Assembly: GCA_963789355.1 (NCBI GenBank)
Contig: CAWBKK010000005.1
Coordinates: 1-64,000, forward strand
Source: Gaiellasilicea sp963789355
GTDB taxonomy: Bacteria > Actinomycetota > Thermoleophilia > Gaiellales > Gaiellaceae
DNA length: 64,000 bases
Reading direction: 5' to 3'
The stretch's first letter is position 1. Each line of letters opens with the position of its first letter. Below are positions 52,150 through 59,945 of the stretch, in pieces. Below the pieces are notes generated by a model, which was not told the DNA's origin, searched no databases, and saw only the letters and a program-made list of their open reading frames with translations. The position numbers and the translations under genes were made by a program.

Positions 52150-52719
52150 ATGCCCGAGTACGACGAAGATGCGGAGCTTCTCCACCGGATCGCCGAGCAC
52201 GACACGGAGTCGCTGCGGGCGCTCTACGACCGCTACGGGACGATTCTCTTCGGCATGGTCTACCGAATGCTGGGCGACCGGCAACTGGCGGAGGACTGCA
52301 TTCAGGAGGTCTTCGTGACGGCCTGGCGTAACGCCGGGCGCTACGACTCGAGGCGAGCGAGCGTGACCACGTGGTTGTTTGCCATCGCCCGGAACAAGGC
52401 GGTCGACGCTCTTCGCTCACGTTCCCGGCGTCGCGCCGATCCGCTGCCCGAGGACTGGTCGTCGGACGAGTCGCCGGATGCCGCCGAGATCGCCGCAGCG
52501 GCCGAGCACAGCGAGAGCATCGCTGCCGCGCTCGCCGAGCTCTCCGAGCCCCAGCGTGAGGTGCTCTCGCTCGCCTACTTCGAAGGCCTCACGCATGCAG
52601 AGATCTCCGAGCGCCTCGCGGTTCCGCTCGGGACGGTCAAGGGACGGATCCGCCTTGCCCTCGAACGCATGCGGGCACTGGCGCCGAAGTACGCCTTCGA
52701 GACGGAGACGAGACAATGA
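52150..52719 (+). CDS. ECF-type RNA polymerase sigma factor (SigK-like)
   Basis: 189 residues from ATG 52150. Region 2 reads ALYDRYGTILFGMVYRMLGD and RQLAEDCIQEVFVTAWRNAG. Region 4 reads LSEPQREVLSLAYFEGLTHA, EISERLAVPLGTVKGRIRLA and LERMRALAPK. This is the ECF19/SigK-like pattern, with Y-F-E-G-L-T-x-x-E-I-A-x-x-L. It is coupled to the anti-sigma gene by an ATGA overlap. The 144-bp gap to the fasciclin gene probably holds both promoters. Earlier in-frame starts at 52042 are less likely because they add a basic non-conserved stretch. Confidence 0.92.
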   Translation: MPEYDEDAELLHRIAEHDTESLRALYDRYGTILFGMVYRMLGDRQLAEDCIQEVFVTAWRNAGRYDSRRASVTTWLFAIARNKAVDALRSRSRRRADPLPEDWSSDESPDAAEIAAAAEHSESIAAALAELSEPQREVLSLAYFEGLTHAEISERLAVPLGTVKGRIRLALERMRALAPKYAFETETRQ

Positions 52720-53402
52720 GGAACGACGAGCGGGACCTGCTGGCAGGGGAGGCGCTCGGCGCCCTCTCCCACGACGACGCCACGCGGGTCGCCAGGCTGG
52801 TCGCCACGGACCGCGCTGCCGCCGAGGAGCTCGAGACGTACCGCGCGACCGTCGCCGCGATCGAGGCCGGCGTCGCCCGAGAGAAGCCGTCGGACGATCT
52901 CTTCGACCGCATCCTCGCCGAGGTCGAGCCGGCACCGGTCGCCGACCTCTCCCGCCGCCGGCGCGCCCGCTGGACGCCTCGGCTTGCCGCCGCAGGACTC
53001 GCGGCCGCGGCAGCCGTCGTGCTCGCGTTCGCCGTCTTCACCGGCGGGCGCGGCGAGCCCGACGCCCGAGCCGCGGTCGCGGGCACACCGGATTTCGTCG
53101 GCGTCACCGGCGAGGCCAGCCTGTACGCGCCCGGGCGCAGCGAAGGGCTGCTGGTGCTGGAGCTCGAGAACGTGCCCGCGCCGCCGAGCGGACATCACTA
53201 CGAGGTCTGGGTGCTGCGCGAGGAGGGCGGCGGCGCCATGGAGGCGGTCGGCTCGTTCACCCCCGCCGGCGACGACGCCAGCCTCGAGTTCCGACTGCCC
53301 GGGCCGGGCGACTACCGCGCGGTCGACGTCTCCGTCGAGCCCGACGGCGGCCCCGCCGAGCACTCCACCGTCAGCCTCGCCGGCGGCAGCTTCGGCTCCT
53401 AG
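52716..53402 (+). CDS. RskA-type anti-sigma factor
   Basis: 228 residues. The N-terminal cytosolic part (LLAGEALGALSHDDATRVAR, YRATVAAIEAGVAREKPSDD) binds sigma without a zinc ZAS Cys/His motif. A single helix AAAGLAAAAAVVLAFAVFTG near residue 95 crosses the membrane, followed by the extracellular RskA C-terminal domain (LVLELENVPAPPSGHHYEVW, VGSFTPAGDDASLEFRLPGP). It should be released by regulated proteolysis. The ATG overlaps the sigma gene stop. Its stop overlaps the convergent histidine kinase stop by four bases. Confidence 0.92.
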   Translation: MRNDERDLLAGEALGALSHDDATRVARLVATDRAAAEELETYRATVAAIEAGVAREKPSDDLFDRILAEVEPAPVADLSRRRRARWTPRLAAAGLAAAAAVVLAFAVFTGGRGEPDARAAVAGTPDFVGVTGEASLYAPGRSEGLLVLELENVPAPPSGHHYEVWVLREEGGGAMEAVGSFTPAGDDASLEFRLPGPGDYRAVDVSVEPDGGPAEHSTVSLAGGSFGS

Positions 53403-54604
53403 ACCAGCGCGGCGACCGCGGTCGGATCGACGCCGGGCACATCACCCGGATCGGCGCTTCGCGGGAGCCAGACGACGAACGTCGCGCCCGCGCCCGGCTC
53501 GGAGAAGACGTCGACGGAGCCGCGGTGGGCCTCCGCGATCTGGCGGACGATCGCGAGCCCGAGCCCGCTGCCTCCGCCCGGCCGCGAGCGAGCGTCGTCC
53601 GCTCGCCAGAACCGGTCGAAGATCCACGCCTGCTGCTCGGCCGCGATTCCAGGCCCGTCGTCGGCGACTGCGAGCCAGGCCCAGCCGCCCATGTCTCCGT
53701 GCGAGAGCCGGACGGTCGAGCCCTCCGGCGCGACCCGAACGGCGTTGTCGAGCAGGTTCGTCACCGCGCGCTTGAGGACGTCGCGGTCGCCGTGGACGAC
53801 CCGGCCGGGTACGCTCGCCGTCTCCAGCGCGACACCGCGCGCGGTCGCCGCCGCGGCGAACTCCTCCCGCGCGTCCTCGAGCAGGGCGCCGAGCGGGACC
53901 GGCTCGCGGCCCGACGCAGGCGCATCGAGTCGGGCGAGCGCGAGCAGGTCGTCGGTCAACCGCGCCATCCGGTCGATCGCGCGCTGGATCACGCCGGCCG
54001 CGGTTGCCCGGCTCTCCTCCGTCGCTTGAGCGTCGGTGAGCGCGAGGTCCAGGTTCGCCTTGATGATCGCAAGCGGCGTCCGCAGCTCGTGCGAGGCGTC
54101 CGCGACGAAGCGCCGCTGCGACGCGAACGCCAGGTCGAGCCGGCCGAGCATCGAGTCGAACGTGTCCGCCAGTCGCTTCAGCTCGTCGTCGGGGCCGTCG
54201 AGCTCGATCCGGCGCGAGAGCTCGCGGGCCTGGATCTCCCTCGCGACGTTCGTGATGTGCGCGATCGGCGCAAGCACGCGGCCGGCGATCACCCAGCCGA
54301 CGGCAAGGCTCGCGACGAAGAGGGCGCCGAGGGCGCCGAGCGAAAAGGTGCGGAGGTTCCGGAGCGTCCGCTCGTTCACCTGCTGCTCGAACGCCTGCGC
54401 GTCGACGAACGTGCGCTCTTCGGTCTGGGGGCCGTCGTTGACCGGCACCTGCTCGACGACAATCGACTGCGACACCGGCTCGTCACGGAGGCTGAGCGAG
54501 AGGCCGAAATAGAGGCTGGCGACGAGCACCGCCGCGACGAGGAAGAGGACCCCCGAGTAGAGGAGCGTCAGCCGGACTCGAATCGACCGCAGAAAGGCCT
54601 TCAC
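53399..54604 (-). CDS. Two-component sensor histidine kinase
   Basis: 402 codons from GTG 54602-54604. Two transmembrane helices (VRLTLLYSGVLFLVAAVLVA and SLGALGALFVASLAVGWVIA) flank a sensor of about 75 residues. A HAMP domain (GRVLAPIAHITNVAREIQAR) leads to the H box RRFVADASHELRTPLAIIKA, then NLLDNAVRVAPEGSTVRL (N), AVADDGPGI (G1) and PGGGSGLGLAIVRQ (G2). A standard OmpR-partner kinase. It overlaps the response regulator stop by GTGA. The stimulus is unknown. Confidence 0.95.
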   Translation of the reverse strand: MKAFLRSIRVRLTLLYSGVLFLVAAVLVASLYFGLSLSLRDEPVSQSIVVEQVPVNDGPQTEERTFVDAQAFEQQVNERTLRNLRTFSLGALGALFVASLAVGWVIAGRVLAPIAHITNVAREIQARELSRRIELDGPDDELKRLADTFDSMLGRLDLAFASQRRFVADASHELRTPLAIIKANLDLALTDAQATEESRATAAGVIQRAIDRMARLTDDLLALARLDAPASGREPVPLGALLEDAREEFAAAATARGVALETASVPGRVVHGDRDVLKRAVTNLLDNAVRVAPEGSTVRLSHGDMGGWAWLAVADDGPGIAAEQQAWIFDRFWRADDARSRPGGGSGLGLAIVRQIAEAHRGSVDVFSEPGAGATFVVWLPRSADPGDVPGVDPTAVAALV

Positions 54605-55290
54605 GCGTCCTCCCGCAGGCGGTAGCCGGCACCCGTCACCGTCTCGATCGGGTGGCCGGCAAGCTTGCGCCGCAGCGTCATCACCGTCACGCGGACCGTC
54701 CGCGTCAGCGGGTTGGCGTTCTCGTCCCACACATGCGTGAGCAGGTCGAACTCGGAGAGCGCCTCGCCGGGGCGCGTCATCAGATAGCGGAGGAGCGCGA
54801 ACTCCTTCGGCGTCAGCGCGAGCGGCTCGCCGTCCTGGGTCGCCTCGTGCCGGGCCGGATCGAGCTCGAGCGAGCCGACGCGGAGCGGCGCGCGGCCGCT
54901 GTCGCCGTTCCGGCGCAGCAGCGCCCGGGCCCGTGCCGCCAGCTCGCCCAGCTCGAACGGCTTGACGAGATAGTCGTCCGCCCCGTCGTCGAGCCCCGCG
55001 ATCCGGTCGTCGATGCCGCCGTGCGCCGTCAGCATCAGGATCCTTGGCTGCGGCGCTCCGTCCGGGCGCTCCTCGGCCCGGATCGCGCGGCAGACGTCGC
55101 GCCCGCCGACCTCAGGCAGGCTGAGGTCGAGGCAGATCAGGTCGTAGGGATAGACGCGCGCTTTCAGGAGCGCCTCGTCGCCGGCGTGGGCGAGATCGAC
55201 GGCATACCCCTCGCGGCGAAGGCCGGCGGCGATCGCCTGGGCCAGGTCCTGCTCGTCCTCGACGACAAGTACGCGCATCGGCACGGGCAT
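54601..55290 (-). CDS. OmpR/PhoB-family response regulator
   Basis: 229 residues from ATG 55288-55290 (MPVPMRVLVVEDEQDLAQAI); a second ATG gives MRVLVVEDE. The receiver has the acidic pair, the phosphorylated Asp in DLICLDLSLPEVGGRDVCRA and Lys in DDYLVKPFELGELAARARAL. The winged-helix output domain reads EPLALTPKEFALLRYLMTRP and RTVRVTVMTLRRKLAGHPIE, ending TVTGAGYRLREDA. It is the partner of the downstream kinase. An AT-rich palindrome-containing region lies upstream. Confidence 0.96.
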   Translation of the reverse strand: MPVPMRVLVVEDEQDLAQAIAAGLRREGYAVDLAHAGDEALLKARVYPYDLICLDLSLPEVGGRDVCRAIRAEERPDGAPQPRILMLTAHGGIDDRIAGLDDGADDYLVKPFELGELAARARALLRRNGDSGRAPLRVGSLELDPARHEATQDGEPLALTPKEFALLRYLMTRPGEALSEFDLLTHVWDENANPLTRTVRVTVMTLRRKLAGHPIETVTGAGYRLREDA

Positions 55291-55320
55291 TCTAGACGCG
55301 ATCCTATACGCTGCTTGGCG

Positions 55321-55380
55321 ATTCGCTTATAAGCGTATTGCTAATTAGTGCATAGATCAATTCTCCAAATAGGGTATGAT
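55321..55380. promoter_or_regulatory. AT-rich divergent promoter region with palindromes
   Basis: Between the response regulator start and the ATPase start, 60 bp are markedly AT-rich. They contain a perfect 12-bp palindrome (CGCTTATAAGCG, 55324-55335) and an 8-bp palindrome (CTAATTAG, 55341-55348). A TATGAT box near 55375 is 10 bp from the ATPase start. These are candidate operators for one or both divergent genes; the binding protein is unknown. Confidence 0.5.
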
Positions 55381-55386
55381 CGTTGA

Positions 55387-56535
55387 GTGTCGGTCCGAAA
55401 TCCGTTCAACTTCGGCGATCTGGCCCTCGACGCCACCTTCACCGACCGCGACGACGAGCTGCGCGAGCTGAAGGCGGACATCCGGAACGGGCTCAACGTC
55501 GTCGTCTTCGCACCCCGCCGCTTCGGCAAGACCTCACTGGTTTTGCGGGCAGCGCAGGAGCTGGCCGGCGAGGGCGTCCTGATCGCGCAGGTCGACCTGA
55601 TGCAGACCGCGACGAAGGAGCAGCTCGCCGCCAAGCTTGCCGCCTCGATCTACGAGAACATCGCCGGACCGCTGCTGCGTGTGCGCGACCGCGCGGCGCA
55701 ACTCTTCCGTGGGCTCCGTGTCACGCCCGTGATGACGCTCGATGCGGAGACCGGCGCCGTCCGGTTCAGCTTCTCGGCCGGCCATGCCGCCGAGGACGTC
55801 GACGCGACCCTGGAGCGAATCCTCGAGCTGCCTGCCGAGCTGGCCGCGGAACGGGAACGCACGGTGGCGCTGGTCTTCGACGAGTTCCAGGAGGTCCTCG
55901 AGATCGACCCGCGCTTGCCCGCGCTGATGCGCTCGACCTTCCAGTCGCAGCAGAACGTCGCGCACATCTACCTGGGCAGCAAGCGCTCGATGATGGAACG
56001 GCTCTTCAACGACGTCAACGAGCCCTTCTGGCGCAGCGCCAAACAGGTCGAGCTCGGCTTGATTCCCCGGGAGCCGTTTGCGGCGTTCATCCGCGAGCGC
56101 TTCGCGTCGACGGGCAAGGGCGTCTCGGACGAGATCGTGAGCGCGATCCTCGACCGCACCGACGGCCACCCGTATGGGACGCAGGAGCTCTGCTACGCGC
56201 TCTGGGAGGAAGTGGACGAGGGTGCCATCGCCGGGGCGAGCGAGCTGGAGCGAGCACTCGACCGCGTCCTGAGATCGGAGAACGCCCACTTCACGCGGGT
56301 GTGGGAGAACGCGTCGAAAAACCAGCGCCAGGTGCTGCAGGCACTCGCGCAGGAGCCGCTCCATGCCGTCACGAGCGAGGCATACCGGCGCCGCCACGGT
56401 CTGCCGGCGCCGTCCTCCGTGCAGAAGGCACTCGACCGCCTCGTCGCCGAGGAAGTCGTCGCGCGAGCAGGGCCTGGTGCATACCGGATCCTCGAGCCGT
56501 TTCTCAGCGACTGGATCCGACGCTCCGCGACCTAA
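55387..56535 (+). CDS. AAA-type ATPase of the archaeal ATPase/ATPase_2 group (STAND-like)
   Basis: 382 residues from GTG 55387. The N-terminus NPFNFGDLALDATFTDRDDE is followed by a Walker A NVVVFAPRRFGKTSLVLRAA, the Walker B TVALVFDEFQEVLEIDPRLP, sensor IYLGSKRSMMERLFNDVNEP, then DRTDGHPYGTQELCYALWEE. A C-terminal winged helix reads RQVLQALAQEPLHAVTSEAY and SSVQKALDRLVAEEVVARAG. The R-R-x-G-K-T-S P-loop is typical of the group, often found in mobile or defence contexts, whose client is unknown. A relic of its 3' end lies at 57903. Upstream AT-rich DNA hints at transfer. Confidence 0.9.
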   Translation: MSVRNPFNFGDLALDATFTDRDDELRELKADIRNGLNVVVFAPRRFGKTSLVLRAAQELAGEGVLIAQVDLMQTATKEQLAAKLAASIYENIAGPLLRVRDRAAQLFRGLRVTPVMTLDAETGAVRFSFSAGHAAEDVDATLERILELPAELAAERERTVALVFDEFQEVLEIDPRLPALMRSTFQSQQNVAHIYLGSKRSMMERLFNDVNEPFWRSAKQVELGLIPREPFAAFIRERFASTGKGVSDEIVSAILDRTDGHPYGTQELCYALWEEVDEGAIAGASELERALDRVLRSENAHFTRVWENASKNQRQVLQALAQEPLHAVTSEAYRRRHGLPAPSSVQKALDRLVAEEVVARAGPGAYRILEPFLSDWIRRSAT

Positions 56536-56686
56536 GAGCTTTGCTGCGGAACAGATCGCCGCCCAACGACACACGGGACACGTCGACAGCGACCGTCGGC
56601 ACGTCCTACGAAAGAAACCTAGCCGCCGCACAGGTTGTACCCCGTGGCGGTCAGGTGTCACTATCCGAAGCGAAGGGGGAGCGAGG

Positions 56687-57796
56687 ATGCGAGTGTGGAT
56701 CGTCGGGATAGGTCTCGTTGCGCTCGTCTGGGCGCTGGACTTCGGCGGCCCAGGTTCGGCGACCGCCTCGCCCTCGGGAACGAAAGCGGTCACGGTGCCT
56801 CAGATCACGGTCGGCCAGATCAGCTACCGCGGCGCCTACCTCAGATTCAGCGTCGGCGGTACGCAGCACTTCAGAAGCTGGGTCGAGTACGGCCCGTCGA
56901 GTACATACGGGTCGACGTGCTGCGACAACGTCAGCCAGGCAGGTGACTACAACTTCGACATCGGGCTCACCAATCTGCAGGCCGGCACGAGGTACCACGT
57001 TCGCGGGGTCGCTATCGACGGGATCGGCTACGACGGAACCAGGAGCTACGGCCCGAGCGTGACCTTCACGACCAAGGCGGCCGAGCCGCCGACGTATGTG
57101 AACATCCAGACGGTCTGGAACAACGACTGCTCGTGCGTCAACGTTCAGGGAGAGCTGACCCTCAACGGGGCCGACACGACAGTCCGGTACGAGTACGGCA
57201 CCAGCGCCCAGCTCGGCAGCTCGACCGATCCAGAGACAGTCGAGGCGCAGTCCTTCGGCGGCGGGATCCTCATCAACGGGCAGATCCGGAATCTTTCGGC
57301 GGGAACGACCTACTACTGGCGCGCCGCCGTCGAGAACGCCGCTGGGGCGAACAGAACGGCGATCTCGACGTTCACGACCGGCGTCCCTCCGCCACCGCTG
57401 CCCCCGCCTCCGACGACGACAGTCCCGCGGGCGCCGGCACCGGCGCCGATGCCCACTCCGGTTCCGGCACCGGTTCCAATTCCGCTGCCGCCGACGCCGT
57501 TGGCGCCGCCTGCGCCGCCCGGGCCGAAGCTCGTGGCGCGACCCACGGTCACCGGCACGGCACGGATCGGTCGGCGTCTCGTCGGGCGGGTCGGTAGATG
57601 GACTTCCGGGTCGCGACTCGCCTCGCTGCGCTGGGTCGGCTGCAAGGCGGGCGGCTGTCGCGTCGTCGGCCGGCAGCGCACGATCGTGTTGCGTCTCGGC
57701 CACGTCGGGATGCGGCTTCGATTCGAGGTGCGGGTTGCGGGCGCGAACCGCAGCGCGACGGGCATGTCGGCGTGGTCGGCGAAGGTTCGTCGCTGA
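56687..57796 (+). CDS. Secreted protein with fibronectin-III-like repeats and proline-rich linker
   Basis: 369 residues with signal peptide MRVWIVGIGLVALVWALDFG ending before GSATASP. Two Fn3-like beta domains follow: ISYRGAYLRFSVGGTQHFRS, WVEYGPSSTYG, LTNLQAGTRYHVRGVAIDG, and NVQGELTLNGADTTVRYEYG, IRNLSAGTTYYWRAAVENAA. A proline-rich linker (about residues 240-285) joins a C-terminal domain (RIGRRLVGRVGRWTSGSRLA) like those binding cell walls in Gaiella-type bacteria. Several Cys pairs (CC, CSC) may form disulfides. A surface protein, function unknown. It lies between the ATPase gene and a relic of that gene's end. Confidence 0.8.
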   Translation: MRVWIVGIGLVALVWALDFGGPGSATASPSGTKAVTVPQITVGQISYRGAYLRFSVGGTQHFRSWVEYGPSSTYGSTCCDNVSQAGDYNFDIGLTNLQAGTRYHVRGVAIDGIGYDGTRSYGPSVTFTTKAAEPPTYVNIQTVWNNDCSCVNVQGELTLNGADTTVRYEYGTSAQLGSSTDPETVEAQSFGGGILINGQIRNLSAGTTYYWRAAVENAAGANRTAISTFTTGVPPPPLPPPPTTTVPRAPAPAPMPTPVPAPVPIPLPPTPLAPPAPPGPKLVARPTVTGTARIGRRLVGRVGRWTSGSRLASLRWVGCKAGGCRVVGRQRTIVLRLGHVGMRLRFEVRVAGANRSATGMSAWSAKVRR

Positions 57797-57902
57797 CCCG
57801 GCGCCGGCGGCTAAGCGTCTGCGGAGGGGGTGCATGCGGAGAGCTGGGGCCAGGGCCTGATTCTTTGCGTTCCGAGATGTCGGGAGAAGCCCGGGCCGTC
57901 GC

Positions 57903-57945
57903 CGAGCCGTTCCTCCCCGACTGGATCCGCCGGTCTGCGAGCTGA
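57903..57945 (+). pseudogene. Relic of the 3' end of an ATPase gene like that at 55387
   Basis: The last 14 codons of an open frame read AEPFLPDWIRRSAS followed by TGA. The ATPase at 56494-56535 ends LEPFLSDWIRRSAT followed by TAA. Twelve of the fourteen codons match or are conservative, and the base sequence agrees over most of 42 bp. No start, P-loop or other domain is left upstream. This is a duplicated tail, perhaps left when the Fn3-like gene was inserted or when a tandem copy was lost. Confidence 0.65.
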
Positions 57946-58017
57946 CTCCGCTTTATCCGGGCTTTACCGCGGCGCTGCTTGACTGGCGGCACGTAACCCG
58001 CGAGCAAGGAGCGTGCC

Positions 58018-59019
58018 GTGAGCGAGACCACCGTCGAGGAGCAGCGCGAGCTGCTCGAGCAGGCTCTCTTCGAGATCAAGCGGGTGATCGCCGGCCAGGA
58101 CGGAATGCTCGAGCGAGTGCTGGTCTGCCTCCTCGCGGGCGGGCATCTCCTGATCGAGGGCGTGCCCGGCCTCGCGAAGACGCTGACGATCAAGACGACC
58201 GCGCAGGTGCTCGGCGGCAGCTTCCAGCGGATTCAGTTCACGCCCGACCTCGTCCCGTCCGACCTCGTTGGCACGCGCATCTACCGCCCCGGCACGGGCG
58301 AGTTCGACACCGAGGTCGGCCCCGTCTTTTGCAACTTCCTGCTCGCAGACGAGATCAACCGCGCCCCCGCGAAGGTGCAGTCGGCGCTGCTCGAGGTGAT
58401 GCAGGAGCGCCAGGTCACGATCGGGCAGGAGACGCATCCTGTTCCCTCGCCGTTCCTCGTCATGGCGACGCAGAACCCGATCGAGTCGGAAGGCACCTAC
58501 CCGCTGCCCGAGGCGCAGGTCGACCGCTTCATGCTCAAGATCCTCGTCGGCTATCCCGAGCACGACGAGGAGCTGACGGTCGTCCAGCGGTCCCTCGTAC
58601 CGCCGCCCGAGCTCCGTCGCGTGCTCGAGCTGGAGCAGCTGCGGGAACTCCAGGCGCAGGCCGCGGCGGTCTACGTCGACCCGGGCATCATCAGCTACAC
58701 CGTCCAGCTCGCGACCGCCACACGCGAGCCGGCGACCTACGGGCTGGCCGAGATGGCGCCGTTCATCTCGTTCGGCGCCAGCCCGCGCGGGCCGATCAGC
58801 CTCGTCCAGTCCGCCAGGGCGCTGGCGTTCATCCGTGGCCGCGACTACGTGGTCGCGCAGGACATCGACTCGCTCGCGAAGGACGCGCTTCGCCACCGGC
58901 TCGTGCTCAGCTACCAGGCTCTCGCCGAGCAGGTCGACGCCGATCGAATCCTCGACGCCGTGCTCGCGAAGGTGACGGCACCCGAGCTCGAGGTGGGCAG
59001 AAGAGAAACCGCCGCTTGA
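58018..59019 (+). CDS. MoxR-family AAA+ ATPase
   Basis: 333 residues from GTG 58018. The Walker A is GHLLIEGVPGLAKTLTIKTT, Walker B FCNFLLADEINRAPAKVQSA, then LLEVMQERQVTIGQETHPVP, VMATQNPIESEGTYPLPEAQ (sensor 1) and VDRFMLKILVGYPEHDEELT. MoxR ATPases act as chaperones for partner proteins with von Willebrand A domains, in cofactor insertion or stress responses. It is the first gene of a six-gene block ending with an HtrA-type protease; its TGA overlaps the next TTG. Confidence 0.94.
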   Translation: MSETTVEEQRELLEQALFEIKRVIAGQDGMLERVLVCLLAGGHLLIEGVPGLAKTLTIKTTAQVLGGSFQRIQFTPDLVPSDLVGTRIYRPGTGEFDTEVGPVFCNFLLADEINRAPAKVQSALLEVMQERQVTIGQETHPVPSPFLVMATQNPIESEGTYPLPEAQVDRFMLKILVGYPEHDEELTVVQRSLVPPPELRRVLELEQLRELQAQAAAVYVDPGIISYTVQLATATREPATYGLAEMAPFISFGASPRGPISLVQSARALAFIRGRDYVVAQDIDSLAKDALRHRLVLSYQALAEQVDADRILDAVLAKVTAPELEVGRRETAA

Positions 59020-59945
59020 CGGTCGCGCCCGAAGCTCACCCTCGCTCGCCCGACCGTCCGGGCCCGGGGCCGCTGCCGGAGACGCTGCTCCGCGCGCTCG
59101 ACCTGACGATCGGGCGCCGAATCGAGGGGATGCTCGCGGGCGATCACCGCTCGTCGGTGCTCGGCCAGGGCAGCGAGCTGGCGCAGGTTCGCCCTTACAT
59201 CCCGGGCGACGACGTGCGGCGGATCGAGTGGAACGTGACCGCGCGGACGGGCGAAACGCACGTCCGCGTCGACCTGGCCGAGCGCGTGCTCGTGACCTGG
59301 CTGGCGCTCGACGTCTCGGCCTCGATGTCGTTCGGGACGGCCGAGCGGCGGAAGGCGGACGTGGCGGAGGGCGTCGCGCTCGCGCTCGGGCACCTCGCCA
59401 GCCGGCGCGGCAACCGGCTCGGCCTCGTCGCGTTCGGCGACGAACGGGCGCAGGCGATCCCGCCGCGGGCCGGCCGCGCCGGGATGCTCGGGCTCATGCT
59501 CTCGCTGCGGCGCGAGCCGGTGCTCGAAGGCGGCGGCGCCACCTCGCTCGGTTCGGCGCTCGGGCTCGTCGCGAGGATGGCTCGGCAGCGCTCGCTGGTC
59601 GCGGTGGTCTCGGACTTCCGCGGCCCGCGCGACTGGCGTCCCCCCTTGCTCCAGCTCGCTGGCGGTCACGACGTCCTCGCCGTCGAGATCCGCGATCCTC
59701 GTGAGGAGACGCTGCCGAACGTCGGCGAGCTGCGGCTGGTCGATCCCGAGACCGGTCGCCAGCTCCGCGTCGACACCGCGAACGCGAAGCTGCGCGAGCG
59801 CTTTGCGGCCGCCGCCGCGGCGGAGCGGGCCGAGATCGCGGCGGAGCTGACCTCGCTCGGCGTCGGCCACATCGTCCTCTCGACCGAAGGCGATTGGCTG
59901 CGCCCGCTCGCGATGCACCTGCGCCGCCGCGGAGGCCGGCGATGA
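59016..59945 (+). CDS. DUF58-family protein (VWA-like)
   Basis: 309 residues from TTG 59016 in a TTGA overlap. The DUF58 core reads QGSELAQVRPYIPGDDVRRI, EWNVTARTGETHVRVDLAER, VTWLALDVSASMSFGTAERR (MIDAS-like D-x-S-x-S), GNRLGLVAFGDERAQAIPPR and SLVAVVSDFRGPRDWRPPLL. DUF58 proteins accompany MoxR ATPases almost everywhere. The family probably folds like a VWA domain. The stop overlaps the next gene's ATG (ATGA). Confidence 0.93.
   Translation: MTVAPEAHPRSPDRPGPGPLPETLLRALDLTIGRRIEGMLAGDHRSSVLGQGSELAQVRPYIPGDDVRRIEWNVTARTGETHVRVDLAERVLVTWLALDVSASMSFGTAERRKADVAEGVALALGHLASRRGNRLGLVAFGDERAQAIPPRAGRAGMLGLMLSLRREPVLEGGGATSLGSALGLVARMARQRSLVAVVSDFRGPRDWRPPLLQLAGGHDVLAVEIRDPREETLPNVGELRLVDPETGRQLRVDTANAKLRERFAAAAAAERAEIAAELTSLGVGHIVLSTEGDWLRPLAMHLRRRGGRR

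Noticed and set aside
57380..57530. Repeat-like proline-coding stretch
   Set aside because: It is a coding linker (Pro-Ala-Pro-rich) of the Fn3-like protein, not a separate repeat element.
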